Shown here: piece by piece, positions 43,573 to 53,746 of the stretch
How the letters are laid out: each line of letters opens with the position of its first letter
Numbering within the stretch: the stretch's first letter is position 1
Assembly (NCBI GenBank): GCA_014075255.1
Contig: CP046178.1
Location: 831,616-895,615, forward strand
Direction of reading: 5' to 3'
From: Gammaproteobacteria bacterium
GTDB taxonomy: Bacteria > Pseudomonadota > Gammaproteobacteria > UBA4575
DNA length: 64,000 nt
Translations under genes and position numbers: made by a program
The notes under the pieces: generated by a model
Told to the model about the DNA's origin: nothing
Seen by the model: only the letters and a program-made list of their open reading frames with translations
Databases searched by the model: none

Positions 43573-45075
43573 TTAAATTGGCCGCATATGTGGGAATAGA
43601 ATCACATCACGTATCGTATGTGAATTGGTAAATAGCATTACTAAACGATCGATTCCAATTCCTTCACCTGCAGTAGGCGGCAACCCATATTCCAATGCAC
43701 GTATATAATCTTCATCGAAATGCATAGCTTCATCATCGCCCGCATCTTTTTCTGCTACCTGGACTTTAAAGCGTTCCGCTTGATCTTCAGAATCATTTAA
43801 TTCTGAAAAGCCATTTGCCAACTCTCTGCCGCCTACAAAAAACTCAAAACGATCCGTTACAAACGGATCATCATCATTTCTTCGTGCGAGTGGAGAAACT
43901 TCAGTTGGATAAGCAGTAATAAAAGTGGGATCTTTAAGATTTTCTTCCACCGTTTTTTCAAATATTTCAATTTGAATTTTTCCTAAGCCATAACTATCTT
44001 TAATCGGAATGTTTAGTTGTTCAGCGACCACCTTTGCATTACCTATATTATCTAAATCATCTTCCGATAATTTAGGGTTAAAATGTAGAATTGATTCTTT
44101 AACGCTCATTCGTGCAAAAGGCTTACTAAAATCATAGGTGTCTTCACCATATGCAATCGAAGTAGAACCAAGCACTTCATTACATACACCTCTTAGCATT
44201 TCTTCCGTAAGATCCATTAAGTCATAATAATCCGCATAGGCTTGATAAAATTCAAGCATAGTAAATTCTGGGTTATGACGCGTAGATAAACCTTCGTTAC
44301 GAAAGTTACGATTGATTTCAAATACACGCTCAACCCCGCCGACAACTAAACGCTTCAAATACAGTTCGGGCGCGACGCGCATATATAAAGGTATGTCTAA
44401 GGCATTATGATGGGTTTCAAAGGGTCGTGCCGTTGCGCCGCCCGGTATCACTTGCATCATCGGCGTTTCGACCTCTACATATCTGCGTTCTGAAAGAAAG
44501 TCTCTCAAGTATTGAATAATTTTAGTACGCGTATTGAAAACTTTACGTGATTCTTCATTCATAATGAGATCAACATAACGTTGGCGATAACGCTGCTCTT
44601 GATCTGTTAAGCCATGAAACTTTTCTGGCAATGGCCTGAGTGACTTCGTTAATAAAGAAACGGTTTCCATTTTTACATACAGGTCGCCTTTACCAGATTT
44701 ATTAATCGTACCTTCAACGCCTATGATATCGCCAATATCCCAGGTATCTATATCTTTAACTTGCTCTTTCTCTAAGCCTTTACGATCGATATATGCTTGG
44801 ATTCGGCCCGTCATGTCTTGTAATACAATAAATGGCCCGCGCTTAGCCATAATGCGACCCGCAATTTTTGCATGCTGATTTAAATCAACAAGCTCTTCTT
44901 TAGATTTATCACCGTATTTTTCTTGCAAATCTTGCGCATAACTATCTCTACGAAAACTATTCGGAAATGCATTGCTACTTTCACGCATTAAGTTTAATTT
45001 TTTACGACGCTCTGCGATGAGTTTGTTCTCATCAGCACTTTGATCTATTTCTTGTGTTTTATTTTCTTCAGACAT
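43573..45075 (-). CDS. lysS: Lysyl-tRNA synthetase (class II)
   Basis: Charges tRNA-Lys. The protein has 500 residues with an N-terminal OB-fold anticodon-binding domain ([25 protein letters not shown], about 68-93) and a class II catalytic core: motif 1 [19 protein letters not shown], motif 2 [22 protein letters not shown] and motif 3 [13 protein letters not shown]. The length is normal. It follows prfB by 10 bases, the same pair as in Escherichia coli (prfB-lysS). Confidence 0.98.
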   Translation of the reverse strand: MSEENKTQEIDQSADENKLIAERRKKLNLMRESSNAFPNSFRRDSYAQDLQEKYGDKSKEELVDLNQHAKIAGRIMAKRGPFIVLQDMTGRIQAYIDRKGLEKEQVKDIDTWDIGDIIGVEGTINKSGKGDLYVKMETVSLLTKSLRPLPEKFHGLTDQEQRYRQRYVDLIMNEESRKVFNTRTKIIQYLRDFLSERRYVEVETPMMQVIPGGATARPFETHHNALDIPLYMRVAPELYLKRLVVGGVERVFEINRNFRNEGLSTRHNPEFTMLEFYQAYADYYDLMDLTEEMLRGVCNEVLGSTSIAYGEDTYDFSKPFARMSVKESILHFNPKLSEDDLDNIGNAKVVAEQLNIPIKDSYGLGKIQIEIFEKTVEENLKDPTFITAYPTEVSPLARRNDDDPFVTDRFEFFVGGRELANGFSELNDSEDQAERFKVQVAEKDAGDDEAMHFDEDYIRALEYGLPPTAGEGIGIDRLVMLFTNSHTIRDVILFPHMRPI

Positions 45076-45085
45076 AATTTTCTAC

Positions 45086-46181
45086 TTATAGGCCACTTTT
45101 AAGACTTGCTTCAATAAACTGATCTAGATCCCCGTCTAGAACCGCTTGGGTATTTCCTGTTTCAACCGATGTACGTAAATCTTTTATTCGTGATTGATCT
45201 AATACATACGAGCGAATCTGACTGCCCCAACCAATATCGGCTTTACTATCTTCAACTGCTTGTTGCTCACCTTGACGCTTTTGAATTTCCAATTCATACA
45301 ATTTGGCTTTCAATTGTTTCATTGCTACATCTTTGTTTTTGTGCTGCGAGCGGTCATTCTGGCATTGTGTCACAACCCCTGTAGGAACATGCGTTATTCG
45401 AACTGCGGACTCCGTCTTATTAACATGTTGCCCACCTGCACCGCTGGCACGGTAAACATCTATGCGTAAATCTGCAGGATTTATATCTATTTCAATATCA
45501 TCATCAATTTCTGGTGAAACAAATACTGCAGCAAAAGAAGTATGCCTGCGACTCCCAGAATCAAAAGGAGATTTTCTCACTAATCGATGCACACCTGTTT
45601 CGGTACGTAACCAACCAAAGGCATAATCACCTTCAAACTTAATTGTTGCACTCTTAATACCTGCCACTTCACCTGGGGAAACTTCAATTAGCTCGGTTTT
45701 GAAACCTTTACGTTCGCCCCATCTTAGGAACATACGTAATAACATTTCTGCCCAATCTTGTGCTTCAGTACCACCTGAACCCGACTGTATATCCAGAAAC
45801 GCATTATTAGGGTCCATTTCACCAGAGAACATGCGACGAAATTCGAGCACAGCAACACGTGCATCTAGCGCCTGCAAGTCTTCACCGATGGCTTTAAGCG
45901 TTTCTTCATCCCCTTCTTCTGAAGCCAACTCTAGAAGATCACTCGCATCCGTCACTCCTCCTTCAACATCGTCTATGGTTTTGACTATTATTTCTAAGCT
46001 AGCACGTTCTTTACCCAGTTTTTGAGCAAGCTCAGGCTGGTTCCAGATATCTGGATCTTCTAATTCACGACTGACTTCATCGAGCCGTTCACATTTATTT
46101 TCATAGTCAAAGATACCCCCGGAGACTAGACGAACGTGTTTGTAGATCTTCGATCAATTTTTGTAGAGGGTTAATTTCCAT
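45086..46181 (-). CDS. prfB: Peptide chain release factor 2 (programmed +1 frameshift)
   Basis: Release factor recognising UGA and UAA. Translation starts at the ATG at 46181 ([24 protein letters not shown]), meets an in-frame TGA after 24 codons, and continues in the +1 frame as [22 protein letters not shown] into the long frame. The GGQ peptidyl-hydrolysis motif ([16 protein letters not shown]) and the stop-codon recognition region [13 protein letters not shown] are present. An uncorrected reading would call only the fragment from 45955. Joined length is about 364 residues, as usual. Confidence 0.97.
46106..46118 (-). other. prfB programmed frameshift site
   Basis: On the minus strand GGGGGTATCTTTGAC: an SD-like GGGGG, then CTT, then the TGA stop followed by C, the same arrangement as in Escherichia coli prfB. 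RF2 shortage slows termination and lets the ribosome slip one base forward, so the gene controls itself. Confidence 0.95.
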
Positions 46182-46286
46182 ATTCTTTTATTAAATTTTA
46201 AGTCGTATTATTTGCGCGCGTATAGTAACGCATATCTTGCCCCGAAATAAGCCAAGTAAAGCGAATTATTAAGCGATTTGTTAAGT

Positions 46287-48014
46287 TTAAATCGATTCTA
46301 AATGCTGGACAATGAGCTGTGCAGAACGGGCGCCACGAAACTCATTTATGCTGAGCTGATATGCAATTCTAACTTCGCTACTTTCTTCACGCCATTGATG
46401 CTTTTCAATATTGAAAGCAATCGCATCTATCTTTTGTCGACCCCCTGATGGTGTTAAATTTAACTTCAAGTGGTGTTTACCGACAATTCGATGATCATTC
46501 ACGTTAAATACGCCATCAAAAATAGGCTCTGGAAAACCTTGACCCCAAGGACCGGCGCGAAATAATAGTTCAGCTATATCCAGCGATAGCTCATTTTCTT
46601 TTAACTCGCCATCAGACAATAAAATTGCCTCCAATTGTTCTGGAGTAACCAGCTCTTCTATCACATGATTAAAAGCTGAGGCAAACTCATTAAATTTTTC
46701 TTTTGGAATCGACATCCCTGCAGCCATGGCATGTCCACCAAAAGTATTAATTAATTCAGGGTGCCTTGTTGCAAGTAAGTCGATTGCATCGCGAATATGC
46801 AAGCCAGGAATAGACCGCGCTGAACCTTTAAGTTCTGTATCGTTAGTTTGCGCAAATACAATAACGGGGCGATGAAACTTTTCTTTTAATCGTGCAGCGA
46901 CAATTCCGATGACACCTTGGTGCCAGTCTGCATCATATAATGCAATACCAAATCGATGCGCATCAACATTTTCAAATTTATTAGACTTCAATACCTCTAA
47001 TGCCTGCTTTTGCATTTGCTGCTCAATTTGTTTGCGCTCCTCGTTTAGATCATTAAGTTGTTTAGCAAGTTCTAGCGCATGTCCCTCATCATCTGTAAGC
47101 AAACACTCAATACCTAAAGACATATCTTCTAAACGACCGGCTGCATTGAGACGAGGCCCTACTACAAACCCAAGATCTGTAGAACTCACCCTAAATAACT
47201 TTTTACCAGACACGGTAAGCATTGCTCGAATTCCTGCACAACATTTGTCTGCACGTATGCGACGGAGTCCTTGATCAACAAGAATTCGATTGTTGTAATC
47301 AAGCTTTGCTACATCTGCAACGGTACCTACCGCAACAATATCTAAAAATTGGGCAAGATTAGGTTCTCTTAATTGCTTTTCAGTAAACCAGTTGCTCTCT
47401 CGGAGCAACGCTCTCAATGCAGATAACACATAAAACACCACACCTACCCCTGCTAAGTGTTTGCTTGGAAAATTATCACCATTTTGATTAGGATTAATTA
47501 TGACATCCGCTTTCGGAAGCTCTCTACCTGGCAGATGATGATCGGTTATTAAGACATCAATACCTTTTGCTTTTGCAGCAGCCACTCCTTCTATACTAGA
47601 GATCCCATTATCTACAGTGATAATCAAGGCTGGATTGGATTCAGCAGCGACTTCAACTATTTCAGACGTTAGCCCATAACCAAACTCAAATCGATTTGGC
47701 ACAAGGTAGGAAGCATTTGAATAGCCAAAGCTTTTCAATGCTCGAATAAACAACGCTGTGCTGGTTGCACCGTCCGCATCAAAATCACCCACAATCAAGA
47801 TATGCTGATCATTTTTCATACAGCGATAGATTAGCTCTACCCCTGCTTCTACATTAAGTAATTTTCCAGGCGGCAAAGCCTTAGTAAGCGAATGATTAAT
47901 TTCTTCTTCATTACTAATGCCACGTTGAGCATAAATGCGCTGCAATATGAGAGGCAGTTCATTGATATCCTCACTGATAGCAACATCAGGACGGCGCTTA
48001 ATTGTGGTTAGCAT
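46287..48014 (-). CDS. recJ: Single-stranded-DNA exonuclease RecJ
   Basis: 5'-3' single-strand exonuclease of the DHH superfamily acting in recombination and mismatch repair, 575 residues. The DHH core motifs are VGDFDADGATSTALF (about 76-90), ITVDNGISS, TDHHLPG (about 158-164) and the DHHA1 region ADWHQGVIGIVAARLKEKFHRPVIVF and TFGGHAMAAGMSI (about 424-436). It lies about 100 bases upstream of prfB in the same direction. Confidence 0.96.
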   Translation of the reverse strand: MLTTIKRRPDVAISEDINELPLILQRIYAQRGISNEEEINHSLTKALPPGKLLNVEAGVELIYRCMKNDQHILIVGDFDADGATSTALFIRALKSFGYSNASYLVPNRFEFGYGLTSEIVEVAAESNPALIITVDNGISSIEGVAAAKAKGIDVLITDHHLPGRELPKADVIINPNQNGDNFPSKHLAGVGVVFYVLSALRALLRESNWFTEKQLREPNLAQFLDIVAVGTVADVAKLDYNNRILVDQGLRRIRADKCCAGIRAMLTVSGKKLFRVSSTDLGFVVGPRLNAAGRLEDMSLGIECLLTDDEGHALELAKQLNDLNEERKQIEQQMQKQALEVLKSNKFENVDAHRFGIALYDADWHQGVIGIVAARLKEKFHRPVIVFAQTNDTELKGSARSIPGLHIRDAIDLLATRHPELINTFGGHAMAAGMSIPKEKFNEFASAFNHVIEELVTPEQLEAILLSDGELKENELSLDIAELLFRAGPWGQGFPEPIFDGVFNVNDHRIVGKHHLKLNLTPSGGRQKIDAIAFNIEKHQWREESSEVRIAYQLSINEFRGARSAQLIVQHLESI

Positions 48015-48209
48015 GTATGAATGACCAATATGAAATATAATTACATGAGCATTCTAAACAAGATACTAAACTTAAATCACTGTTATTTATTGCTCACTCT
48101 CTCTTTTGAGCTCATCAAAAAACCAAGAATTTAATTTAAGTGCGTGTAAAATGATTATATTTATTAAGTACTTATTTAAACTTACTCAAGTAGTTGTTTT
48201 ACACAGATA

Positions 48210-49637
48210 ATGGCTGAACATATTCTTTTCTTAACCGGCAAACTTGCAGAAAAAAGTTTGCATCGAGTATTGGAATCTATGCAGCCCACAGAATTTACCT
48301 ATGAAGTACGTCAGCTGGGAGTCAGCGTCGCTGCATTAATGACGACCCAGCTAATAGAGAAACGCTTAACGGATACGGGTCTAGCACAAAAAGTTATCCT
48401 CCCAGGTCGATGTCGAGGAGACATTGAAGCGCTGTCCAATTCATTAAAACTACCCGTCGAACGAGGCCCTGATGAATTAAAAGATTTACCAGCGTATTTT
48501 GGACAGGTCGATCGAAAAGCAGACTTAAGTCAGTACGACGTACAAATATTTGCAGAAATTGTTGATGCACCGATGATGACCGTTGCTGATATTGTTAAAC
48601 GTGCTCAGACCTACAAAGAAGATGGTGCAAATGTAATTGACCTTGGCTGCTTACCTAGCACTCCTTTTCCACACTTAGCTGAATCTGTGCAAGCACTTAA
48701 AGCCGAAGGTTTTAAGGTCAGTGTTGACTCATTAACTCCCGAAGATTTAGTAACGGGCGGAAAAGCAGGAGCCGACTTTTTACTGAGCTTAAGTGAAAAA
48801 ACTCTTTGGATTTTAGACGAAGTTAATTCCACCCCGATTTTGATAGGCAACACTCCTTCAGATGCGCGCTCACTTTATCGTGCTATTGAACAACTGATTA
48901 AACAGGGACGAGAATTCATCGCAGACTCAATTTTAGATCCCATTCATTTCGGCTTCACCGAGTCAATTATTCGTTATCGTAACTTGCGCAAACGTTATCC
49001 TGACATCGAGATCATCATGGGTATTGGTAATCTCACCGAACTCACGCATGCAGACTCTGCAGGCACCAACGCTATACTACTGGGCATAATCTCTGAGTTA
49101 GAAATCAGACATGTACTTGCCACCGAGGTAAGTGAGCATTGCCGATACGCTGTACGAGAAGCAGATCTTGCACGAAGAGTTATGTACGCATCCAGAATTG
49201 ATAGCATTCCTCCCAAGGGCTACGACAATGGTCTGATGGCGCTACATGAACGCAAACCGTTCCCATACACGATAGAAGAAGTTAAAGAATTTGCTGCCGA
49301 AATTAAAGATCCTAATTTTCGTATTCAAGTTAGTGAAGAAGGTGTACATACATACAATCGAGATGGTATGCATACCGCAACCGATCCATACGAAATCTAC
49401 CCTAAATTAAATGTAGATGATGATGGTGGGCATGCTTTTTACTTGGGCATTGAGCATGCACGAGCGCAAATTGCATGGCAATTAGGCAAACGCTATGAGC
49501 AAGATGAAGAATTAGACTGGGGTGTAAGCACAAAAAGTGCAGCTGATGACTTAAGTCAATTCAAAGAAGCCGGCACAACCATGCACACACGGAAGACCAG
49601 AAAAGACAAAAGACTAAACACAAAGAAGAAAAAGTAA
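48210..49637 (+). CDS. Dihydropteroate synthase-like protein (DUF6513 type), C1-cofactor biosynthesis
   Basis: A protein of 475 residues, a family found in methanogens and in bacteria that make tetrahydromethanopterin. A leading alpha/beta domain (about 1-130: ILFLTGKLAEKSLHRVLESM ... LGVSVAALMTTQLI) precedes a TIM-barrel DHPS-like domain (about 135-400: NVIDLGCLPSTPFPHLAESV, FKVSVDSLTPEDLVTGGKAGADFLLSL, DSILDPIHFGFTESI, IIMGIGNLTELTHADSAGTNAILLGI). The tail is basic and Lys-rich. A role in joining the pterin to the arylamine part is inferred from the fold; no assay is cited. It overlaps the DUF447 gene by one base. Confidence 0.87.
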   Translation: MAEHILFLTGKLAEKSLHRVLESMQPTEFTYEVRQLGVSVAALMTTQLIEKRLTDTGLAQKVILPGRCRGDIEALSNSLKLPVERGPDELKDLPAYFGQVDRKADLSQYDVQIFAEIVDAPMMTVADIVKRAQTYKEDGANVIDLGCLPSTPFPHLAESVQALKAEGFKVSVDSLTPEDLVTGGKAGADFLLSLSEKTLWILDEVNSTPILIGNTPSDARSLYRAIEQLIKQGREFIADSILDPIHFGFTESIIRYRNLRKRYPDIEIIMGIGNLTELTHADSAGTNAILLGIISELEIRHVLATEVSEHCRYAVREADLARRVMYASRIDSIPPKGYDNGLMALHERKPFPYTIEEVKEFAAEIKDPNFRIQVSEEGVHTYNRDGMHTATDPYEIYPKLNVDDDGGHAFYLGIEHARAQIAWQLGKRYEQDEELDWGVSTKSAADDLSQFKEAGTTMHTRKTRKDKRLNTKKKK

Positions 49638-50209
49638 TGCCCTTTATTAGAGAATGTATCGTTACATCGATCCGCGATGATAAAAGTATTCATATTGCCC
49701 CGATGGGAATTCATGAAGAAGGAGAACATCTTATTATTTTGCCGTTTAAACCCTCAGCAACCTTAGATAATTTACAAAGAGATGGCACCGCAACATTGAA
49801 CTACACTGATGATGTGCGCGTGTTTGCTGGATGTTTAACCGGACATCGAGACTGGCCTACATGCCCTACCGAAGTACTCAAAGGTATACGTTTAGAAAAC
49901 TGCCTAGCCCACACAGAGTTAGAAGTAATTGATAAGGTAGAAGATGAACAACGACCCAGATACACTTGCAAAGTGGCTCACGAAGTCACACACAAACCAT
50001 TTCATGGGTATAATCGCGCTCAGTCAGCCGTTATTGAACTCGCTATATTAACGAGTCGCCTACACATGTTGCATCCAGATAAGATACAACAAGAAATTGA
50101 ATATCTAAGCATTGGTTATGAAAAAACTTCTGGACCACGTGAACAAGAAGCTTGGGCATGGCTAATGGAAAAAATAGATACCCATAGGAATAAGGAAAGT
50201 CAAACATGA
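49637..50209 (+). CDS. DUF447 family protein, linked to H4MPT-type cofactor synthesis
   Basis: A protein of 190 residues with a split-barrel flavin-binding look: IRECIVTSIRDDKSIHIAPMGIHEEGEHLIILPFKPSATLDNLQRDGTA, then DVRVFAGCLTGHRDWP and HKPFHGYNRAQSAVIELAILTSRLHML. DUF447 proteins are known almost only from methanogens and H4MPT-using bacteria, next to cofactor genes. The exact reaction is not established. The start overlaps the preceding stop (TAATG) and its end overlaps mfnB by four bases, so the three genes form one translationally coupled operon. Confidence 0.87.
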   Translation: MPFIRECIVTSIRDDKSIHIAPMGIHEEGEHLIILPFKPSATLDNLQRDGTATLNYTDDVRVFAGCLTGHRDWPTCPTEVLKGIRLENCLAHTELEVIDKVEDEQRPRYTCKVAHEVTHKPFHGYNRAQSAVIELAILTSRLHMLHPDKIQQEIEYLSIGYEKTSGPREQEAWAWLMEKIDTHRNKESQT

Positions 50210-50913
50210 CAGGAATGCTAGCCAGTGTTCGCGATCTTGAAGAAGCTAAATTAGTCTATCAAGGTGGTGCAGACATTATTGACCTGAAAGAACCCAATGA
50301 AGGTGCATTAGGCGCTGTGCCATTAAACGAGATACATCGCGTGGTTGATGATTTATGGGAAAAATGTGTAGTTAGCGCAACCATCGGTGACTTACCTGCA
50401 GACACCGCCAAAATAAATGAAAAAGTAACTCAAACTGCTGAAACCGGTGTTGATTACGTAAAAGTTGGCATATTCAGTGAGCGCCATATCGAATCTTGTT
50501 TACCAAGCCTCATTCATTGCACCAATAAAGGCATCTCAATCATCGCTGTATTTTTTGCAGACATGGAATTTGATGTGGACCTAGCCATTAAAGCCGCAGC
50601 AGATGCACGTTTAAAAGGCGTCATGTTAGACACTGCACGCAAAGGATCCGGAAGTTTACTGACCCACAAGAACATTATGCAGTTAGAATATTTTGTTAAT
50701 CGGGCCAAACAAAATGATTTACTTACTGGACTTGCAGGATCACTCACTACCAAAGATGTCCCTACCTTACTTAAAGCCTCTCCTGATTATGTTGGATTTA
50801 GGACCGCTTTATGCACTAGCAAGCTAAGAACCGGCTCATTAAACGAACAAGCTATACAGTCTGTAAGAGAATCAGTCCCGGTTCCAGAAAAATTACTACG
50901 AAAACTAGCTTAA
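50206..50913 (+). CDS. mfnB: (5-Formylfuran-3-yl)methyl phosphate synthase
   Basis: TIM-barrel enzyme that condenses two glyceraldehyde-3-phosphate molecules to the furan ring of methanofuran/methylofuran, the formyl carrier of the H4MPT pathway. The family signature IIDLKEPNEGALGAVP with active-site Lys28 is perfect. Lys86 in YVKVGIF and Lys146 in LDTARKGSGSL stand at the other conserved positions, and LAGSL near residue 181 is the phosphate loop. The 235 residues are normal. Last of the three coupled cofactor genes. Confidence 0.94.
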   Translation: MTGMLASVRDLEEAKLVYQGGADIIDLKEPNEGALGAVPLNEIHRVVDDLWEKCVVSATIGDLPADTAKINEKVTQTAETGVDYVKVGIFSERHIESCLPSLIHCTNKGISIIAVFFADMEFDVDLAIKAAADARLKGVMLDTARKGSGSLLTHKNIMQLEYFVNRAKQNDLLTGLAGSLTTKDVPTLLKASPDYVGFRTALCTSKLRTGSLNEQAIQSVRESVPVPEKLLRKLA

Positions 50914-50944
50914 AACATTTCTATTAATTATTGTCAATTGCTCC

Positions 50945-51205
50945 ATGAAAAAATTAAAAAATGAAGCAGAGTTAGTTAAAAAAGCAATACGCGTGGGAAT
51001 GATCTATGCTGAGAAACGCGGTGTAGTTAAATTTGAATCCACCGATTCTGCAAGTGAAAAAATTGAATATCTATACAAATTACTTGTACACGACAAGCTA
51101 ATTCAACCTTTAGCAAAAGACCAACAAGGCTTACCCGGCATGAAACACAAACTTGCTATTTGGGTATCCAAACAACTCCCTAAAGATCACCCGCTACTGC
51201 AGTAA
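50945..51205 (+). CDS. DUF5062 family protein
   Basis: A protein of 86 residues, Lys-rich and helical: MKKLKNEAELVKKAIRVGMIYAEKRGVVKF, then EKIEYLYKLLVHDKLIQPLAKDQQGLPGMKHKLAIWVSKQLP. This matches the small DUF5062 proteins of marine gammaproteobacteria as I remember them. Function unknown. It starts 31 bases after mfnB and ends 34 bases before the acyltransferase gene, so it may be read through from either. Confidence 0.78.
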   Translation: MKKLKNEAELVKKAIRVGMIYAEKRGVVKFESTDSASEKIEYLYKLLVHDKLIQPLAKDQQGLPGMKHKLAIWVSKQLPKDHPLLQ

Positions 51206-51239
51206 ATTTTTAAGTCGCTAAAGTATCGATACACTATCT

Positions 51240-52607
51240 ATGGCGATACCCAAAAAACAAAAATCATTATCTCGAACAAGATTTCTTAGCCCATGGAAGC
51301 GATTTTGTCGTCTTGTAACACGTATCTTCTATCGAGAACTTGAAGTTACAGGGCTAGAAAATATTCCTAAGGATTCTGGATTATTACTATGCGCCAATCA
51401 TGTGAATGCTTTAGTGGATGTCGTTGTATTGCAAGCATCCACTAATAAAGACTTACGCCCGCTTGCACGTAGCGGCCTATTTTTAAATCCATTTCTCAAA
51501 CCAATATTAAATACGATAGGCGCTGTACCCATTTATCGTCGCCATGACCCAGATAGTGATACCACACAAAATCAAGACTCATTTGCAAAGTGCTATGAGC
51601 TTTTAGCAGAAAATGAAACCATAATAATATTTCCCGAAGGGCAAAGTCATTCAGATCCGCACATTAACAAACTAAAGACTGGCGCCGCACGCATTGCACT
51701 TGGTGCAAAAGAAAACAACAAGGCAGCTCCTGTTGTTATCCCAGTCGGACTCACTTTCTCACGTAAAGGGAAATTTCGCAGCGATGTATTAGTACAATAT
51801 GGAATAGCTGTAGATATAACCACATCTGAAAAATTAGATTCATTTGAGTCAGTAGAACTAATAACGGATCGCATTAAACAAGAACTTGCAAAAGTTACGT
51901 TGAATGCGGATTCATGGGAAGATATCTATTTGATTACTCGCCTAGAAAAATTCTTTGCTCTTCGAAGAGGAAAATATAGAAAGGGACAATTAAAAGAGCG
52001 TTTCCATGCGCTGCAACGGCTTATCGATGCACAGCGTATTTTAAGAATCTATGAACCAGACAAAGTGCGTTCATTAGTTAAACAATTACGAGGCTTTGAA
52101 CGATTATGCAAATGTTGCGGTATTCGCGACTACCATTTGACAATTAAATACAAGCCATTACTCGTTACCATATATATTTTACGTTTACTCTTGATCCTAT
52201 TAATCGGCTTACCCATTGCAGCCTGGGGAGCTATTAATAGCTTTATTCCTTATCAGCTCACTCGTGACGTCGCGCGACGCATAGCGAAAGCTCCAGACCA
52301 ATATGATACTGCCAATGTATCGTTTGGAATGCTCTTCTTTTTAGTATTTTGGGCAGCGCAAACTTATATTATAAATCTCTATTTTGGAATGACATCTTCG
52401 ATAATATATCTTACTAGTGTTGCAATTAGCGCACCTTTTGCACTAAAGCTACGCAAGGAATATCATATAATTATCGACAATGTAAAAATATTTTTTTTAT
52501 TCATGCGAAAAAAACAGCTACGCGAATATCTTGAAAGAAAACGCAAGGAAATAGAGATAGAACTTGCAAAATTATTACGCATTGTCAAAAGACTACCCAC
52601 TATATAA
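51240..52607 (+). CDS. PlsC-type glycerolphosphate acyltransferase
   Basis: Membrane-associated acyltransferase of 455 residues. The catalytic motif NHVNALVD is the H-x5-D variant seen in proteins of this size, the glycerophosphate-binding motif is FPEGQSHSDPHINKLKTGAARIAL, and PVGLTFSRKGKFRSDVLVQYG follows. After a helical linker (about 215-310) come membrane helices (about 305-328, 358-377, 383-404) and a charged coiled C-terminus. Smaller PlsC enzymes make phosphatidic acid; the long form with extra membrane helices may act in another lipid pathway. No ribosome-binding site stands out at the ATG. Confidence 0.87.
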   Translation: MAIPKKQKSLSRTRFLSPWKRFCRLVTRIFYRELEVTGLENIPKDSGLLLCANHVNALVDVVVLQASTNKDLRPLARSGLFLNPFLKPILNTIGAVPIYRRHDPDSDTTQNQDSFAKCYELLAENETIIIFPEGQSHSDPHINKLKTGAARIALGAKENNKAAPVVIPVGLTFSRKGKFRSDVLVQYGIAVDITTSEKLDSFESVELITDRIKQELAKVTLNADSWEDIYLITRLEKFFALRRGKYRKGQLKERFHALQRLIDAQRILRIYEPDKVRSLVKQLRGFERLCKCCGIRDYHLTIKYKPLLVTIYILRLLLILLIGLPIAAWGAINSFIPYQLTRDVARRIAKAPDQYDTANVSFGMLFFLVFWAAQTYIINLYFGMTSSIIYLTSVAISAPFALKLRKEYHIIIDNVKIFFLFMRKKQLREYLERKRKEIEIELAKLLRIVKRLPTI

Positions 52608-52735
52608 AAATAAGGCTAGCACTATTTACTAAAGAACAAATTTGAAGATAGCGATCAATATTGGAAAACTGTAAACGAATTTATAACCAATAACTTTTTT
52701 GATTTAAACCACCTAACTAAAGGAGTTTAATTATC

Positions 52736-53164
52736 ATGCAAACCATTAAACAGCTGTTAGATAACAAAGGTAATGAGATATCAACAATTGATCCGAACGA
52801 TTCAGTATACGATGCAATCAAGTCTATGGCAGATAATCATATTGGCTCATTAATTGTCATGCAAAACAAACATGTTATAGGAATTATTACTGAGCGAGAT
52901 TACTCAAGAAATGTAATTCTCAAAGGGAAATCTTCTGCAAATACACCTGTTAAAGATATAATGACTAGCAACGTCTTATGCGCTAAACCAGAACAAACAA
53001 TAGAAGAAGCCATGGCTTTAATGACAGATAAACGCGTAAGACATTTACCCGTGATCGAAAATGGCAACCTTCTCGGGATTGTTTCTATTGGTGACTTAGT
53101 AAAAACAATTATATCAGAACAAAAACACATAATTGAACAACTCGAACATTATATTAACGGTTAA
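52736..53164 (+). CDS. CBS-domain-pair protein
   Basis: A protein of 142 residues made only of two CBS motifs: residues 1-60 (IDPNDSVYDAIKSMADNHIGSLIVM, VIGIITERDYSRNVILKG) and 70-140 (VKDIMTSNVLCAKPEQTIEEAMALMTDKRVRHLPVIENGNLLGIVSIGDLVKTII). Such stand-alone pairs bind adenosine nucleotides and regulate unknown partners. AAAGGAGT seven bases before the ATG gives a firm start. The DUF924 gene follows 8 bases after the stop. Confidence 0.95.
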   Translation: MQTIKQLLDNKGNEISTIDPNDSVYDAIKSMADNHIGSLIVMQNKHVIGIITERDYSRNVILKGKSSANTPVKDIMTSNVLCAKPEQTIEEAMALMTDKRVRHLPVIENGNLLGIVSIGDLVKTIISEQKHIIEQLEHYING

Positions 53165-53172
53165 TCTCATGC

Positions 53173-53739
53173 ATGAATGACTCTACTAATGATGAGATTA
53201 CTCATAATAATATTCTAGATTTTTGGTTTTCTGAATCTACCAAAAGACTTTGGTTTAACTCAATCCCCGAGTTTGACCAATCTATTCGCTTAAAATATCA
53301 ACCTTTATGGGAACAAGCATCTGAAGGCCTGCTTGAAAGTTGGCGCGATACTTCGTTAGGTGCATTATCATTAGTAATCGTATTAGACCAATTCCCATTA
53401 AATATGTTTCGTGGAACTGCGAAAAGCTTTTCTACGGAAGCCCAAGCCATTATCGTGTCAAGAACTGCGTTAACCCAAAGTTTCGACAAACAATTAAGTA
53501 GTATTCAACTACCATTTTTATATATGCCACTCATGCATAGTGAAAACCTTGATGACCAAAATTATTCAGTTACATTATTTGAACAAGCTGAATTAGAAAG
53601 TAATATACGATTTGCAAAACATCATCGAGATATCATTGAAAAATATGGACGTTTCCCACATAGAAACAACATATTAAATCGAACAAGCACAGATGCTGAA
53701 CTAGAGTATTTAGCCTCGCCACAAGCATTTAAAGGATAG
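53173..53739 (+). CDS. DUF924 family protein
   Basis: A protein of 188 residues with the family landmarks ILDFWFSESTKRLWFNSIPEFDQSIRLKYQPLWEQA, LSLVIVLDQFPLNMFRGTAKSFSTEAQAI, LPFLYMPLMHSENLDDQ and FAKHHRDIIEKYGRFPHRNNILNR. These helical TPR-like proteins are widespread in proteobacteria without an assigned function. It is packed between the CBS gene and the ceramidase-like gene (7-base gap) and probably belongs to one transcript. Confidence 0.92.
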   Translation: MNDSTNDEITHNNILDFWFSESTKRLWFNSIPEFDQSIRLKYQPLWEQASEGLLESWRDTSLGALSLVIVLDQFPLNMFRGTAKSFSTEAQAIIVSRTALTQSFDKQLSSIQLPFLYMPLMHSENLDDQNYSVTLFEQAELESNIRFAKHHRDIIEKYGRFPHRNNILNRTSTDAELEYLASPQAFKG

Positions 53740-53746
53740 CCTACCC

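Noticed and set aside
45086-45955. prfB as a 289-residue protein
   Set aside because: This is only the part after the programmed frameshift; the first 24 codons and the slip site were found at 46181-46106.
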